DNA of 64,000 bases from an uncultured Methylococcaceae bacterium (GTDB lineage: Bacteria; Pseudomonadota; Gammaproteobacteria; Methylococcales; Methylomonadaceae), in the NCBI GenBank assembly GCA_903938485.1, contig CAJADF010000134.1:1-64000 (forward strand), read 5' to 3'. Below, piece after piece: positions 36,025 to 46,198 of this stretch; the first letter of the stretch is position 1; every line of letters starts with the position of its first letter. The position numbers were made by a program, and so were the translations under genes. The notes beneath the pieces were generated by a model. The model did not search any database. It was not told where the DNA came from and saw nothing but the letters and a program-made list of their open reading frames with translations.

Positions 36025-39000
36025 TTATACATGTGTAATTGATGGTGATACGTTATCAACCGTCAATCCTGTAGGAATAACACCCACTAACTGAATTAAC
36101 TCAATTGAATTATTAAACACATCATCAATTAATACCATCGTATTAGTGCCTTCTTGCCATTCAATAACTGTCACCTCAGTCACAGAGCTTAATGCCATTT
36201 CTATAGCATCAACATGAGCCGATAAAGTAGGCTGTATGTCAGAATCTAACGGAAATGTTGCTACACCGTTTTTAATAGTAATATCACCGATATCGGCACT
36301 CTCATGATCAGCCGCTACGGTAAGTCTTACAGAGGCATCGCCAGATGGTGATAGATAATCAATTTTATCTAGATTTGCACGATAACTGACAATTGATTCA
36401 CCCATAAATGGTTCAGTTGTTGATGCTGGGCTATCGCCGGCATTAACTATAAAGTCACGTATATAATTACCATTAATTTTACTAAAAAGTAAGGCATCAC
36501 CATAGGTAACTTGCAAAGCAGTAATGGGTATAACAATGGGTACATCTTTATTATTATCTATAAAACTGATGGTGCTAATTAAATCTTTTAAATTAGTTAA
36601 ATCATCCAAGTGATTAATGATATTTGCACTATCATCAACTATCGTAATGGTATATTTATCAGTTATATAATCTTGTACAAAAAAGAGACTATTTAAAAAC
36701 TGATCCGAACTAAGTGTTAGTTGACTGCCACTTGTAATATCAATGGAGGTTAATTGGCCATTATCAGCTAATAATTGAATATCCTCTAAATGATCTGAAA
36801 TATGATTTGCGGTATCACTTATGCCAACTTGAGTAACCGTTGGATCTTGGCTAGCTATAATTGCAGCACTCGCTTTAATGCCACCAGAAATTATTAAAGA
36901 ATAACTATCCGTTATTTTACTTAAAACAGCACTATCATCGGTATATTGCACACCCGTTATAGTTAAAGTAGGGGCTGAATCTGTAAAACTTATACTTAAA
37001 ATACTATCAACGTTTTTATTTAAGTCATTTATTTTATCAGTAACATGTGAAACGCTATCAACAATAGTTGCCCCGGTAATAGCTGTGCCTGTTGCCTTCG
37101 CGGTGGCCACTGCGGCTAAAAATGTTGTTACATTGCCTTGAACATAAATAGATTTTTCACCTGATTCAAAAATACTGGGGCCTGTTATGACGGTAAATAA
37201 ATTTGAATCATCTCCATTTATATCAAACAAGGCATTATAACTGGCTTCATTAAAATTTAAACCATTGCTAGGTGTGATATTTTTTACCGTTGAACCCATG
37301 TTGTCTGACTCGGTAATGCTCGTAAAACTGCCTGTATAGGTAGATACTTGATTTGAATCTCTACTTAATGCTGCATCACCCGTTAAATCTAATGTTGCAA
37401 TGGTACCGTTACTAAAAGCTTGCGTGACTTTAATCTCATTAAATAGGTATTTAATGGTGCCAGTATCATCAGCATTAAGTGGAAATGAGCCATTAAAAGT
37501 TTCGGTTGTTTTACCATCTGTCCAAGATATTTGCGTAACAATACCTGATAAGAGATTTGCACTGCCTGGAACAAGGTTAAGATCTCCAGAAAATGTATAG
37601 GTGCTTGCAACAGCCCCTAAGTCATTATCATTCGGTAAAACTATTGATAATGAAGTTATTGCATAATTGTCAAACTTGGAAAAATCGCCAGTTAAAGTAA
37701 TAACTGATCCATCACCTAAAGTCTCTTCCCAGACTGTATCTGTTGAAGATGGAACACCCACATCGATAAGGTAGGTATTGATTATTTGTGAGGGGATGCT
37801 GACAAAATCTTGCTGAGAACCTATTACGTTAGCAATTAAACTAAAATCAATCGGTGTAACTAAATGATATTTATAATTACTATTATTGATTAGAGTTAAT
37901 ATATCCCCGTAATTTGCTAATTGAGATTCTGTGATAGTTAAAATCGGGTTTGTCCCTGTTAATATCAGCCCAGCTAACTGACCATTAGTTGATAATGTTT
38001 CAATTGCATCTAAATTGCTAGACACGTTAGTAGCGTTATCACTTACAGTGACTTGGCTAACATTTTGATTCATAGAAGCGGCTATAGCTGCATTAGCGGT
38101 AATGGTTCCGTCAATAGTTAATGTATAACTATCTGTAATTTTACTTAAAACAGAATGATCACTACTAAACTGTGCACCCGTAATAGTTATCGTCGGTATT
38201 GCATCCGTTAAATTGATATGTTCTAAAGCATTACCCATTGCTTGTAATGCATCCATTTTTTCAAGAACATGTGCCACACTATCAATAATAGTTGCACCCG
38301 TTAAACTTTTGCTTGCCAATACAGTGGCTACCGTACCATTGGCATAAAGAGTTTTATTCCCCGTTGTTAAAACGTTAAGATTGGGAAGTACTGTAAATAA
38401 ATTAGAATCATTTGCATCAGTATTAAATAAAGCCGTAAATACCGCTGATTCAAATTTCAATCCCGATTTAGGCGCAATATTAATACTGTCGCCAATACTG
38501 TCAGACAATAATATGCTATTAAAACTACCTGTATAAGACGTCGAATTATCTGGATGGGTTACCCACTGTACGTTTCCAATCATATCTAGCGTATAAGTTA
38601 TGTTATCAATAACTTGAATTACTTTTATTTCAGTTATCGCATATCTTAAATCACCCTGAGCATCAGCAACCAATGGAAAAGTACCGTTTACTGCTAAATG
38701 TGTTGCATTATCAGTGCTAATCCAATTCAATTGCGTAATAGTCCCTGATGGATCATTTGCGCCCGTTGTGTCAACAATTACATTTCCGGTTAAGGTATAG
38801 GTACCCTCAGTCATTCCAGCGCTATTATCAACGCCTAGACTTAAGCTTGCAGACGTTATTTTATAAGACTCGGCATTTATGTTGGTTACAGATAAGGCTA
38901 AAGTAGTTGCACCCTCATCAAACGTTTCTGTCCAGCTAGCATTCGAAACTAAAGGTGGATTAATAGATGAGGCTAGATATTGCGTGATAGCCGGTACCAA

Positions 39001-40539
39001 GGAATCATATAAATCTTGGTGAATATCACCTATAACATTTGCAATACCTGAAAAGTCTGCTTGATGCGTTAAATGATATTTATAATTTCCCGCATTGATA
39101 AGTGCTAAAACTTCTGCATCATTAGTTAACTGCTCAGCACTCAGTGACAATATTGGGGTCTTATCACTGAGTGTTAAAGTATCAAGTTGTCCGCCCGCTA
39201 AGTAACTTTGCAAGGCATCTATATTTTTAGAAACTTTTGTTGCGGTATCCAGAACTGAAAACCTTGAGATATTTGAATCTTGACTAGCTACTAGTGCTGC
39301 ATCTATATTGATTGGACTATTGATCGTAAAACTGAAAGTCGAATTGATCTTAGCAAATACAGCATAACTTTTATTATATTGAGATCCACTGACAGTTATC
39401 GCAGGTACGTCGTCTGTTAAATTAATACTTTTTAACTTACTACCCAATGCAGATAAAGCATCAAGTTTACTCAGTACATGTGCTGCAGTATCTTCAATAA
39501 TAGCCGCTGTAATTAGCTTATTCCCTAAAGCATTAGCGATTGTATCGTGAACATAGAGTGACTTTGTGCCGGTAGGTAAATATTGACTGTTATTTTCTGT
39601 GGGCAGATTTGCAAAAATATCCGCATCATAACTATCATTAAAAGCTAAGCCTTTTTTGGGTGCGACATTCATGCTATCACCCATATTGTTACTTAAAATG
39701 ATTTTGGAAATAGCACCGGTATATTTAACAGTCCCTGCTTCATCATTAGTCACCAATTTTGCGTTACCCGTAATATCCAGGGTATTGATTATGGTATCAG
39801 TTTGTTGTGTAACTTTAATTTCGTTGGTTAATAAAGCTAAATTACCATTTTTATCCGGTAAAAGTGCATAACTCCCTTTTTGGAATAAAGTAGTTACAAC
39901 ATTGGCCTCAGTATTAGGGTCAGTACTCGTCCAAATTGCGCTTACTTGATTAATAGTTCCTTTAGTTTCATTGACGCCACTAGGATCTATAGAAATATTA
40001 CCTGTAAATTGATAGGTCCCTGCGGCAAATCCACTTGAATTATTTTCTGGTAAAACTATATTAGCGCCACTAATGGTATAGAGCGCTTTTGTAAATGTTC
40101 CAGTTAAGGTAACAGAAGTACCATCAGAATAATTGCCTTGCCAAGTTTTACTATTTATAACTGGCGTTATTGTTTCAGTTGTCAAGTAGCTATCAATAAT
40201 ATTGCCAGGAACGAGATAAAAACTTGAGTTATCAACTATGACACCCGCTAATGGCTCAAAATCAGTTTGGGTTATTAGATGATAACTGTATAAACCACCA
40301 TTAATAAGTTCCAACACATGACTGTTACTGTCTATTTGATCTGGCGTTAATTTTAAAATAGGTTTTTTATCAGATAAGGTAATACTGGTTAATAATCCAG
40401 CATCCACCAATTCCTGTAAATGATCTAAATTATCAGAAACCTTAAGTGCAGTATCTTTAATCAACAGGGATATCACATCTGGATTATTTTTAAAATTATC
40501 CCAAGCCGATGTAACGGTATAATAACGAATTGTTGACAT
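36025..40539 (-). CDS. Giant repeat-containing surface protein (possible type I secretion substrate)
   Basis: 1504 residues with no N-terminal signal peptide. It consists of about three full repeats of roughly 405 residues and a shorter fourth, starting near residues 20, 426, 830 and 1240. Each unit opens with a SDTAxxVSxNLDALQ-type block followed by GQLTSLTLSDKTPILxLSxxQL, then a beta-rich core with SGxxxxxSW and DSxGDSxNIAPKxGL. The C-terminus contains an acidic, hydrophobic patch (TMVLIDDVFNNSIELIQLVGV) of the sort seen at type I secretion ends. An adhesin-like or matrix role is inferred. No RTX nonapeptides are present. Confidence 0.7.
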   Translation of the reverse strand: MSTIRYYTVTSAWDNFKNNPDVISLLIKDTALKVSDNLDHLQELVDAGLLTSITLSDKKPILKLTPDQIDSNSHVLELINGGLYSYHLITQTDFEPLAGVIVDNSSFYLVPGNIIDSYLTTETITPVINSKTWQGNYSDGTSVTLTGTFTKALYTISGANIVLPENNSSGFAAGTYQFTGNISIDPSGVNETKGTINQVSAIWTSTDPNTEANVVTTLFQKGSYALLPDKNGNLALLTNEIKVTQQTDTIINTLDITGNAKLVTNDEAGTVKYTGAISKIILSNNMGDSMNVAPKKGLAFNDSYDADIFANLPTENNSQYLPTGTKSLYVHDTIANALGNKLITAAIIEDTAAHVLSKLDALSALGSKLKSINLTDDVPAITVSGSQYNKSYAVFAKINSTFSFTINSPINIDAALVASQDSNISRFSVLDTATKVSKNIDALQSYLAGGQLDTLTLSDKTPILSLSAEQLTNDAEVLALINAGNYKYHLTHQADFSGIANVIGDIHQDLYDSLVPAITQYLASSINPPLVSNASWTETFDEGATTLALSVTNINAESYKITSASLSLGVDNSAGMTEGTYTLTGNVIVDTTGANDPSGTITQLNWISTDNATHLAVNGTFPLVADAQGDLRYAITEIKVIQVIDNITYTLDMIGNVQWVTHPDNSTSYTGSFNSILLSDSIGDSINIAPKSGLKFESAVFTALFNTDANDSNLFTVLPNLNVLTTGNKTLYANGTVATVLASKSLTGATIIDSVAHVLEKMDALQAMGNALEHINLTDAIPTITITGAQFSSDHSVLSKITDSYTLTIDGTITANAAIAASMNQNVSQVTVSDNATNVSSNLDAIETLSTNGQLAGLILTGTNPILTITESQLANYGDILTLINNSNYKYHLVTPIDFSLIANVIGSQQDFVSIPSQIINTYLIDVGVPSSTDTVWEETLGDGSVITLTGDFSKFDNYAITSLSIVLPNDNDLGAVASTYTFSGDLNLVPGSANLLSGIVTQISWTDGKTTETFNGSFPLNADDTGTIKYLFNEIKVTQAFSNGTIATLDLTGDAALSRDSNQVSTYTGSFTSITESDNMGSTVKNITPSNGLNFNEASYNALFDINGDDSNLFTVITGPSIFESGEKSIYVQGNVTTFLAAVATAKATGTAITGATIVDSVSHVTDKINDLNKNVDSILSISFTDSAPTLTITGVQYTDDSAVLSKITDSYSLIISGGIKASAAIIASQDPTVTQVGISDTANHISDHLEDIQLLADNGQLTSIDITSGSQLTLSSDQFLNSLFFVQDYITDKYTITIVDDSANIINHLDDLTNLKDLISTISFIDNNKDVPIVIPITALQVTYGDALLFSKINGNYIRDFIVNAGDSPASTTEPFMGESIVSYRANLDKIDYLSPSGDASVRLTVAADHESADIGDITIKNGVATFPLDSDIQPTLSAHVDAIEMALSSVTEVTVIEWQEGTNTMVLIDDVFNNSIELIQLVGVIPTGLTVDNVSPSITHV

Positions 40540-40746
40540 AATAGATTTTGTAAATTAGAAAGTAAGGTGTTATAGCGGTTTCTGCTTTATTAAGCAAAGC
40601 ACAATTATGGCATATTATAGACATAAATTACGCTCTTATTAAGGGAGATTAATCATTAATAAAGTAACTATGATAACGTTTAACGATAATCCTAAAATTA
40701 AAATAACATAGATATTTTTCAGCCGTATTACTAATTCAATCTGTTT

Positions 40747-41454
40747 TTATACTTTATTTTTTAGCATTCTTTCAGCTTCTGTTTGCGCCACTTTGTTACG
40801 CAAATAGACAGGCATCGCTAATTCAACTGGTACAGCAAGGCCCTTTTGATAATCACGAATACCTAATCGCACTATTGCAGAGGCTCTTGGATTATAACCA
40901 ACAGCATAACTATCCACATAACCCGCTAAACGCGTTGATAGTTCATTAGCGTAAACACCCCAACCAGAACCAACGCCAGTCCCTTTAAGCTCAGGAAATT
41001 TAATTTCTGAGGCTAAGGTAACTGCTTCTTCACCGATTAATTGCGACAAGCCTGATTCGTCTTTTTGATAAACCCCCCAAAATATTTCACCTATACGCGC
41101 ATCCATAGCGGTAAAAGCAATATTGTGTGTACTATCGCTAAGGTCAAAATAATTTTGCGCAACGGCTGCTAATGTAGAAACGGGTAGTACCGGTAAATCA
41201 GCACCCAAGGCAATCCCCTGAATCACGCCAGTAGAAATTCTTACGCCGGTAAATGATCCGGGGCCACAACTAAAAGCTAAGGCATCTAATTGCTGTGGCC
41301 GCAAACCCGCCTCGGCCATTAATGAATCAATCATAGGTAAAATGAGCTTAGTATGTTCTTTGGGCGTTAATTCAAAACGCTCTGTAATCATGCCATTTAT
41401 ACTTAAAGCAGCTGAACACGCATCCGTTGAAGTTTCAACGGCTAATATTTTCAT
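40747..41454 (-). CDS. tsaB: tRNA threonylcarbamoyladenosine biosynthesis protein TsaB
   Basis: 235 residues of the ASKHA fold: the start MKILAVETSTDACSAAL and the block LDALAFSCGPGSFTGVRIS are typical. TsaB is the partner that activates TsaD in making t6A37 of ANN-decoding tRNAs. It overlaps the upstream helicase gene by 4 bases, an arrangement (yoaA-tsaB/yeaZ) also known in enterobacteria. Confidence 0.95.
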   Translation of the reverse strand: MKILAVETSTDACSAALSINGMITERFELTPKEHTKLILPMIDSLMAEAGLRPQQLDALAFSCGPGSFTGVRISTGVIQGIALGADLPVLPVSTLAAVAQNYFDLSDSTHNIAFTAMDARIGEIFWGVYQKDESGLSQLIGEEAVTLASEIKFPELKGTGVGSGWGVYANELSTRLAGYVDSYAVGYNPRASAIVRLGIRDYQKGLAVPVELAMPVYLRNKVAQTEAERMLKNKV

Positions 41455-43370
41455 TCTGATAAATCCTGTTTAAAAAAAGCTTCAACATCTGCAATATCGC
41501 GTGTACGAGTCATTGCGGGCACACTGTCTAAAAATAGTTGACCATAGGATCGCTTTAACAAACGTGGGTCACATACCATTAATACACCTCTATCGGTAAC
41601 ATCTCTTATTAAGCGCCCAACCCCTTGTCGCAAGGCAATGACAGCACTGGGTAATTGATATTCAAAAAAAGGATTTCTACCTTGTTTCTTCATCGCCTCC
41701 ATACGCGCTTTTAACACGGGATCACCGGGAGACGTAAAGGGTAATTTGTCGATAATAACGCAAGATAAAGCCTCACCTCTCACATCAACCCCTTCCCAAA
41801 AACTAGAGGTCCCTAACAACACGGCGTTACCCAACTCTTTAAATTGATCGAGTAACTGACCTTTTGGCTGGGTACCTTGTACAAGTAAAGGGTATTTTAA
41901 TTTTTTAGATAGAATATCCGCCGCTTCATTCAGTGCACGATGACTTGTAAATAAGAAGAATGCCCTACCTTTACTGGCTTTTAATACAGGTATAGCAAAG
42001 TCCATTAGTTGAGGGATGCAATCAGGATCGTTTGGTTGCGGCAATCCTTTAGGGTGATAAAACAATGATTGCTTTTCATAATCAAAAGGGCTCCCCCAAC
42101 TGATGCTTTCCGCTTTACCTAGCCCTAAATTATTGGCAAAATGATCAAAGCGATTTGCAATACTTAATGTTGCAGAAGTAAATATCCATGCAGCTTGGTG
42201 CTGATGCATAAACTTACGGAATTCTGCTGCTATATCCATCGGTGTAAGACTTAAGGTTACCGTTTTACGATGCGTCTCATACCATCGTATCCATTTACCT
42301 TCTTTATCATCTAAAATTGTATTTAAGCTTTCGACTAAATCTTCAGAGCGTTTATAGCAAGATTCTAAGGGTTTAGTTTTTATAGAGGCCAATAATAGCT
42401 GTTCAGATAGGCGTCTCATCTGTTCTTTTACAGCCACTAAACCTGCACTGATTTTGGGATTAGTGACAATATCTTGCCAATCACCTCTTTTAAGCTCAAC
42501 ACCAAAAGCTAATCTTAAATCTTTTAATTCATGCTCTAGATCTTCACAGGCTGTGCGTAAAGCAGGGATATCCGTAGCATCTTTAAAATATTCCATTAAA
42601 GAGTCTTGCGCTAAATCACTCAGTTGCTTAGAACTAATAGTGGTGCCTAAAAAATTGGAAGCGGTTTCTGCTAATTGATGCGCTTCATCAATAATAACAA
42701 CTTCTGCACTCGGTAATAACTCGCCAAAACCATTATCTCTAATTGACCAATCAGCACACAATAAATGATGATTAACCACTATAACATCAGCCTCTTGCGC
42801 TTTTAATCTAGCTTTAACTAAGTAACAATCAGCATAATCTGGGCAATCTTGCCCTAAACAATTATCTTGTGTGGATGTCGCTTGATACCAAACAGGATCA
42901 CCCTCTAAAACGCCTGACATTTCAGAGATATCACCCATGCGAGTGTCTTTTGCCCACGCATTAATTTTAGCTAAAGAGACCGCTTCTTCTTTGGTAAATC
43001 CAATCGTAGAAGTCAGCGCATTTCTTAATCGATAGATACACAAATAATTAGCTCGACCTTTCAATAAAGCCGCCTTAAAAGGGAGTGTTATCGCCTTACG
43101 AATGACCGGTAGATCCTTATTAAATAATTGATCCTGGAGATTTTTAGTACCAGTAGATATGATGGCTTTTTTACCTGAAAAAATGGCAGGAACTAAATAA
43201 GCAAAGGTTTTACCCGTGCCTGTGCCAGCTTCAGCAATTAAATGTGCTTTATCGTCTATCGCTTTACTAACCGCTTCGGCCATTTCTACTTGAGCTGCTC
43301 TTGATTGATAGCCCGATATAACAGTGGATAATGCACCGTCATTACTAAAAAACTGCTTGGTTTCTGTCAT
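41451..43370 (-). CDS. yoaA: DinG/YoaA-family XPD-like DNA helicase
   Basis: 639 residues. Walker A is in AEAGTGTGKTFAYLVPA (about residues 46-62) and the DEAH box in VVIIDEAHQLAE (about 225). Four cysteines (in KGRANYLCIYRL and DNCLGQDCPDYADCY) match the iron-sulfur cluster of XPD-like helicases, and motif VI is RQGVGRLIRD. Length and the tsaB neighbour fit YoaA rather than DinG (about 715). It unwinds 5' to 3' and is linked to replication repair. Confidence 0.92.
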   Translation of the reverse strand: MTETKQFFSNDGALSTVISGYQSRAAQVEMAEAVSKAIDDKAHLIAEAGTGTGKTFAYLVPAIFSGKKAIISTGTKNLQDQLFNKDLPVIRKAITLPFKAALLKGRANYLCIYRLRNALTSTIGFTKEEAVSLAKINAWAKDTRMGDISEMSGVLEGDPVWYQATSTQDNCLGQDCPDYADCYLVKARLKAQEADVIVVNHHLLCADWSIRDNGFGELLPSAEVVIIDEAHQLAETASNFLGTTISSKQLSDLAQDSLMEYFKDATDIPALRTACEDLEHELKDLRLAFGVELKRGDWQDIVTNPKISAGLVAVKEQMRRLSEQLLLASIKTKPLESCYKRSEDLVESLNTILDDKEGKWIRWYETHRKTVTLSLTPMDIAAEFRKFMHQHQAAWIFTSATLSIANRFDHFANNLGLGKAESISWGSPFDYEKQSLFYHPKGLPQPNDPDCIPQLMDFAIPVLKASKGRAFFLFTSHRALNEAADILSKKLKYPLLVQGTQPKGQLLDQFKELGNAVLLGTSSFWEGVDVRGEALSCVIIDKLPFTSPGDPVLKARMEAMKKQGRNPFFEYQLPSAVIALRQGVGRLIRDVTDRGVLMVCDPRLLKRSYGQLFLDSVPAMTRTRDIADVEAFFKQDLSE

Positions 43371-43465
43371 TTAGTAATACCGGGTAAAGAGGATTATGAT
43401 GAGGTACTTAAATTAAATGGATTATTAAATAAGTTAAATCTAATAACCCAGAGATAAAGTGTAGT

Positions 43466-45091
43466 TTAATAAATAATCTGTTGTGCTAATAAGGCGGTGT
43501 AAATATCTTCTAAGCTTTGTAAATCAGTATCAAAAACAACATCGGCAATATCAACAGAACTATTAACTATTATGGCAATTAAACCCGCGCCTTTAATTGC
43601 CGCGATTAATGTTAACTCAGGCATTTCTAATACGGTAACAACATGACCATTATCAAATAATTTTCTTTCTAATTGATAGGCAATCGTTTGACTTGCTACA
43701 CCCGTTAAAGAAACTGCTGCCGGTATTTGTCCGAAACGTGCAGCACGCTCTTCAACACTAACAAATTGTTGATTGATATCATGACTCGCGCCCGTAATCA
43801 TGCCGGCACCCACAGTACCGTTAGTTAAACGGTCTATAATAATAAATGCACCACTGCCTTTATTTTGTTTATAGGCATCAAACACTACCGGAGCATTTAC
43901 AGCCACAGTACAAGAACCAATTTCGTTTAACTGTAATACAGTTGCATCATGATGCTCTAGGGTGTTTACATCAATCCTGTGATGAATGATTGATACAGAA
44001 CCCGACACACTGCGTGTACCTAACTTTATTATGTATTGACGACCTGGCGCTAATGATTGTTCTATCATCCAAACGATGTTTGCGGTAAATTTATCTGCAA
44101 CTATGGGGGGGTGTACTTGAATACCCACCAACATATCACCTCGACTGACGTCGATTTCATCATCTAGTGTTAAGGTAACTGCCATTGGCGGATAGGCTTC
44201 TGCTAAGTCTCCATCATAAGTTACAATGGCTTTAATCTTACTACTTTTACCAGAAGGTAAAGCAGTGACTAAATCCCCTTTTTTAAAGACACCTGAAGCT
44301 ACTGTGCCACAGAATCCACGGAAATCTAAATTAGGACGGTTAACATATTGCACCGGAAAACGCGCATCGGTTAAGTTATGATCATTTGAAATTTCTACGG
44401 TATTTAACGCTTCCATTAAGGGTTGGTCCGTATACCAAGGCATATTTTCACTCGCATTAACGACGTTATCACCCTCTAAAGCAGACATTGGAATAAACAT
44501 AATGTCGTTTAAATCGAGCGTATCAATGAAGCTTAAATAATCTTGTTTAATCTTATTAAAGGTATCCTCGCTATAACTTACTAAATCCATTTTATTAATA
44601 GCTACGATAATATGATGGATACCTAACAAAGAGGCAATAAAGCTATGACGTTTAGTTTGAGTTTGTACACCATAACGCGCGTCAATCAATATAATCGCTA
44701 AATCACAAGTTGATGCACCGGTTGCCATATTACGCGTGTATTGTTCATGGCCTGGAGTGTCAGCAATAATAAATTTACGCGTGGAAGTTGAAAAATATCT
44801 ATAGGCCACATCGATAGTAATGCCCTGCTCACGTTCTGCTTGTAAACCATCCACTAATAACGCTAAATCAATTTTGCCTGCACCGGTCGTACCCGACTTA
44901 ACACTGTCTGCTTGGACAGCCGCTAATTGATCTTCATAAATCATTTTAGAGTCATGCAACAAGCGTCCAATTAAGGTACTTTTGCCGTCATCTACGTTAC
45001 CGCAAGTTAAGAAACGTAATAGCTCTTTGTTTTCGTGCTGTGCTAAATAAGCATTAATATCGGTACTAATTAAATCTGATTGGTGTGACAT
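43466..45091 (-). CDS. cysN: ATP sulfurylase GTPase subunit CysN with degenerate C-terminal CysC-like domain
   Basis: 541 residues. The first 450 or so are standard CysN: G1 [15 protein letters not shown] (about residue 32), G3 [11 protein letters not shown] and G4 NKMDLV. It drives sulfate adenylation by CysD with GTP hydrolysis. Beyond the usual end (E. coli CysN has 475) about 88 residues follow the connector [16 protein letters not shown] that normally leads into fused APS kinase. They keep fragments of that kinase (TG..., [32 protein letters not shown]) but lack the P-loop GxxGxGKS and about half of the domain. The kinase is therefore very likely inactive. CysD lies directly upstream. 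Confidence 0.9.
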   Translation of the reverse strand: MSHQSDLISTDINAYLAQHENKELLRFLTCGNVDDGKSTLIGRLLHDSKMIYEDQLAAVQADSVKSGTTGAGKIDLALLVDGLQAEREQGITIDVAYRYFSTSTRKFIIADTPGHEQYTRNMATGASTCDLAIILIDARYGVQTQTKRHSFIASLLGIHHIIVAINKMDLVSYSEDTFNKIKQDYLSFIDTLDLNDIMFIPMSALEGDNVVNASENMPWYTDQPLMEALNTVEISNDHNLTDARFPVQYVNRPNLDFRGFCGTVASGVFKKGDLVTALPSGKSSKIKAIVTYDGDLAEAYPPMAVTLTLDDEIDVSRGDMLVGIQVHPPIVADKFTANIVWMIEQSLAPGRQYIIKLGTRSVSGSVSIIHHRIDVNTLEHHDATVLQLNEIGSCTVAVNAPVVFDAYKQNKGSGAFIIIDRLTNGTVGAGMITGASHDINQQFVSVEERAARFGQIPAAVSLTGVASQTIAYQLERKLFDNGHVVTVLEMPELTLIAAIKGAGLIAIIVNSSVDIADVVFDTDLQSLEDIYTALLAQQIIY

Positions 45092-45133
45092 TGAGTTCTC
45101 TGAATTCCAGTAGTGATGACAGTGATCGGGTTA

Positions 45134-46042
45134 TTAAAAATAACCTTCGCGCTTTTTCTGTTCCATTGAGCCTGATTGATCATGATCAATCAAACGCCCT
45201 TGGCGTTCAGAGGTTGTGGTTAATAACATTTCTTGAATAATTTCAGGTAATGTTGTCGCTTCAGATTCAACGGCACCGGTTAAAGGGTAACAACCTAACG
45301 TTCGGAATCGTACTTTCTTCAGCTCTACTTTTTCATCTGGAGCGATAGGCATACGGTCATCATCCACCATAATTAACATGCCATCACGATTAACGACTGG
45401 ACGCTCTTTGGCAAAATACAGCGGAACGATTGGAATATTTTCTAAATGAATGTATTGCCAAATATCAAGTTCGGTCCAATTAGATAAGGGAAATACGCGA
45501 ATACTTTCACCTTTATCAATTTTACCGTTATAAATATTCCAGAGTTCTGGACGTTGATTTTTGGGATCCCAACGATGATTTTTGTCACGGAAAGAATAAA
45601 CCCGTTCCTTAGCGCGAGATTTTTCTTCATCGCGACGAGCTCCACCAAAGGCTGCGTCAAATTGATATTTATCTAAGGCTTGTTTAAGTCCATCTGTTTT
45701 CATAACATCGGTATGTTTTTTACTGCCATGAGTAAAAGGCCCGATACCTTGATCAACGCCCTCTTGGTTGATATGTACTAATAATTCTAAACCCAGTTTT
45801 TCAACCATTTGATCTCGAAACTCAATCATTTCCTTAAACTTCCATGTCGTATCCACATGCATCATAGGAAAAGGTGGTTTACCCGGATAAAAAGCTTTCA
45901 TCGTTAAATGCAACATAACGGCAGAATCTTTACCGACAGAATATAGCATAACCGGACGCTCAAATTCAGCGGCTACTTCTCGGATAATATGGATACTTTC
46001 TGCTTCTAGCTCTTTAAGGTGGGTCAGTTTATGATCAGTCAT
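45134..46042 (-). CDS. cysD: Sulfate adenylyltransferase subunit 2 CysD
   Basis: 302 residues as in E. coli. The PP-loop-like [12 protein letters not shown] (about residues 36-47), [16 protein letters not shown] and the C-terminal [20 protein letters not shown] block are hallmarks. It forms adenosine phosphosulfate from ATP and sulfate together with CysN, the first step of assimilatory sulfate activation. cysD and cysN form a two-gene operon; cysH, cysG and cysC are not nearby. Confidence 0.97.
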   Translation of the reverse strand: MTDHKLTHLKELEAESIHIIREVAAEFERPVMLYSVGKDSAVMLHLTMKAFYPGKPPFPMMHVDTTWKFKEMIEFRDQMVEKLGLELLVHINQEGVDQGIGPFTHGSKKHTDVMKTDGLKQALDKYQFDAAFGGARRDEEKSRAKERVYSFRDKNHRWDPKNQRPELWNIYNGKIDKGESIRVFPLSNWTELDIWQYIHLENIPIVPLYFAKERPVVNRDGMLIMVDDDRMPIAPDEKVELKKVRFRTLGCYPLTGAVESEATTLPEIIQEMLLTTTSERQGRLIDHDQSGSMEQKKREGYF

Positions 46043-46198
46043 TAATGGTCCGTCAGGGGGTTAAGCTCGATAATGTAATTGATTATATCAATATTAATTA
46101 GGTATTTTAATTTGAACAGCTAGTTAATACCAGTCATCAACTCACTAAATGTGGGATATTTTTATTATGAATTTATTTTATTTAACTAAAAGGCAATT

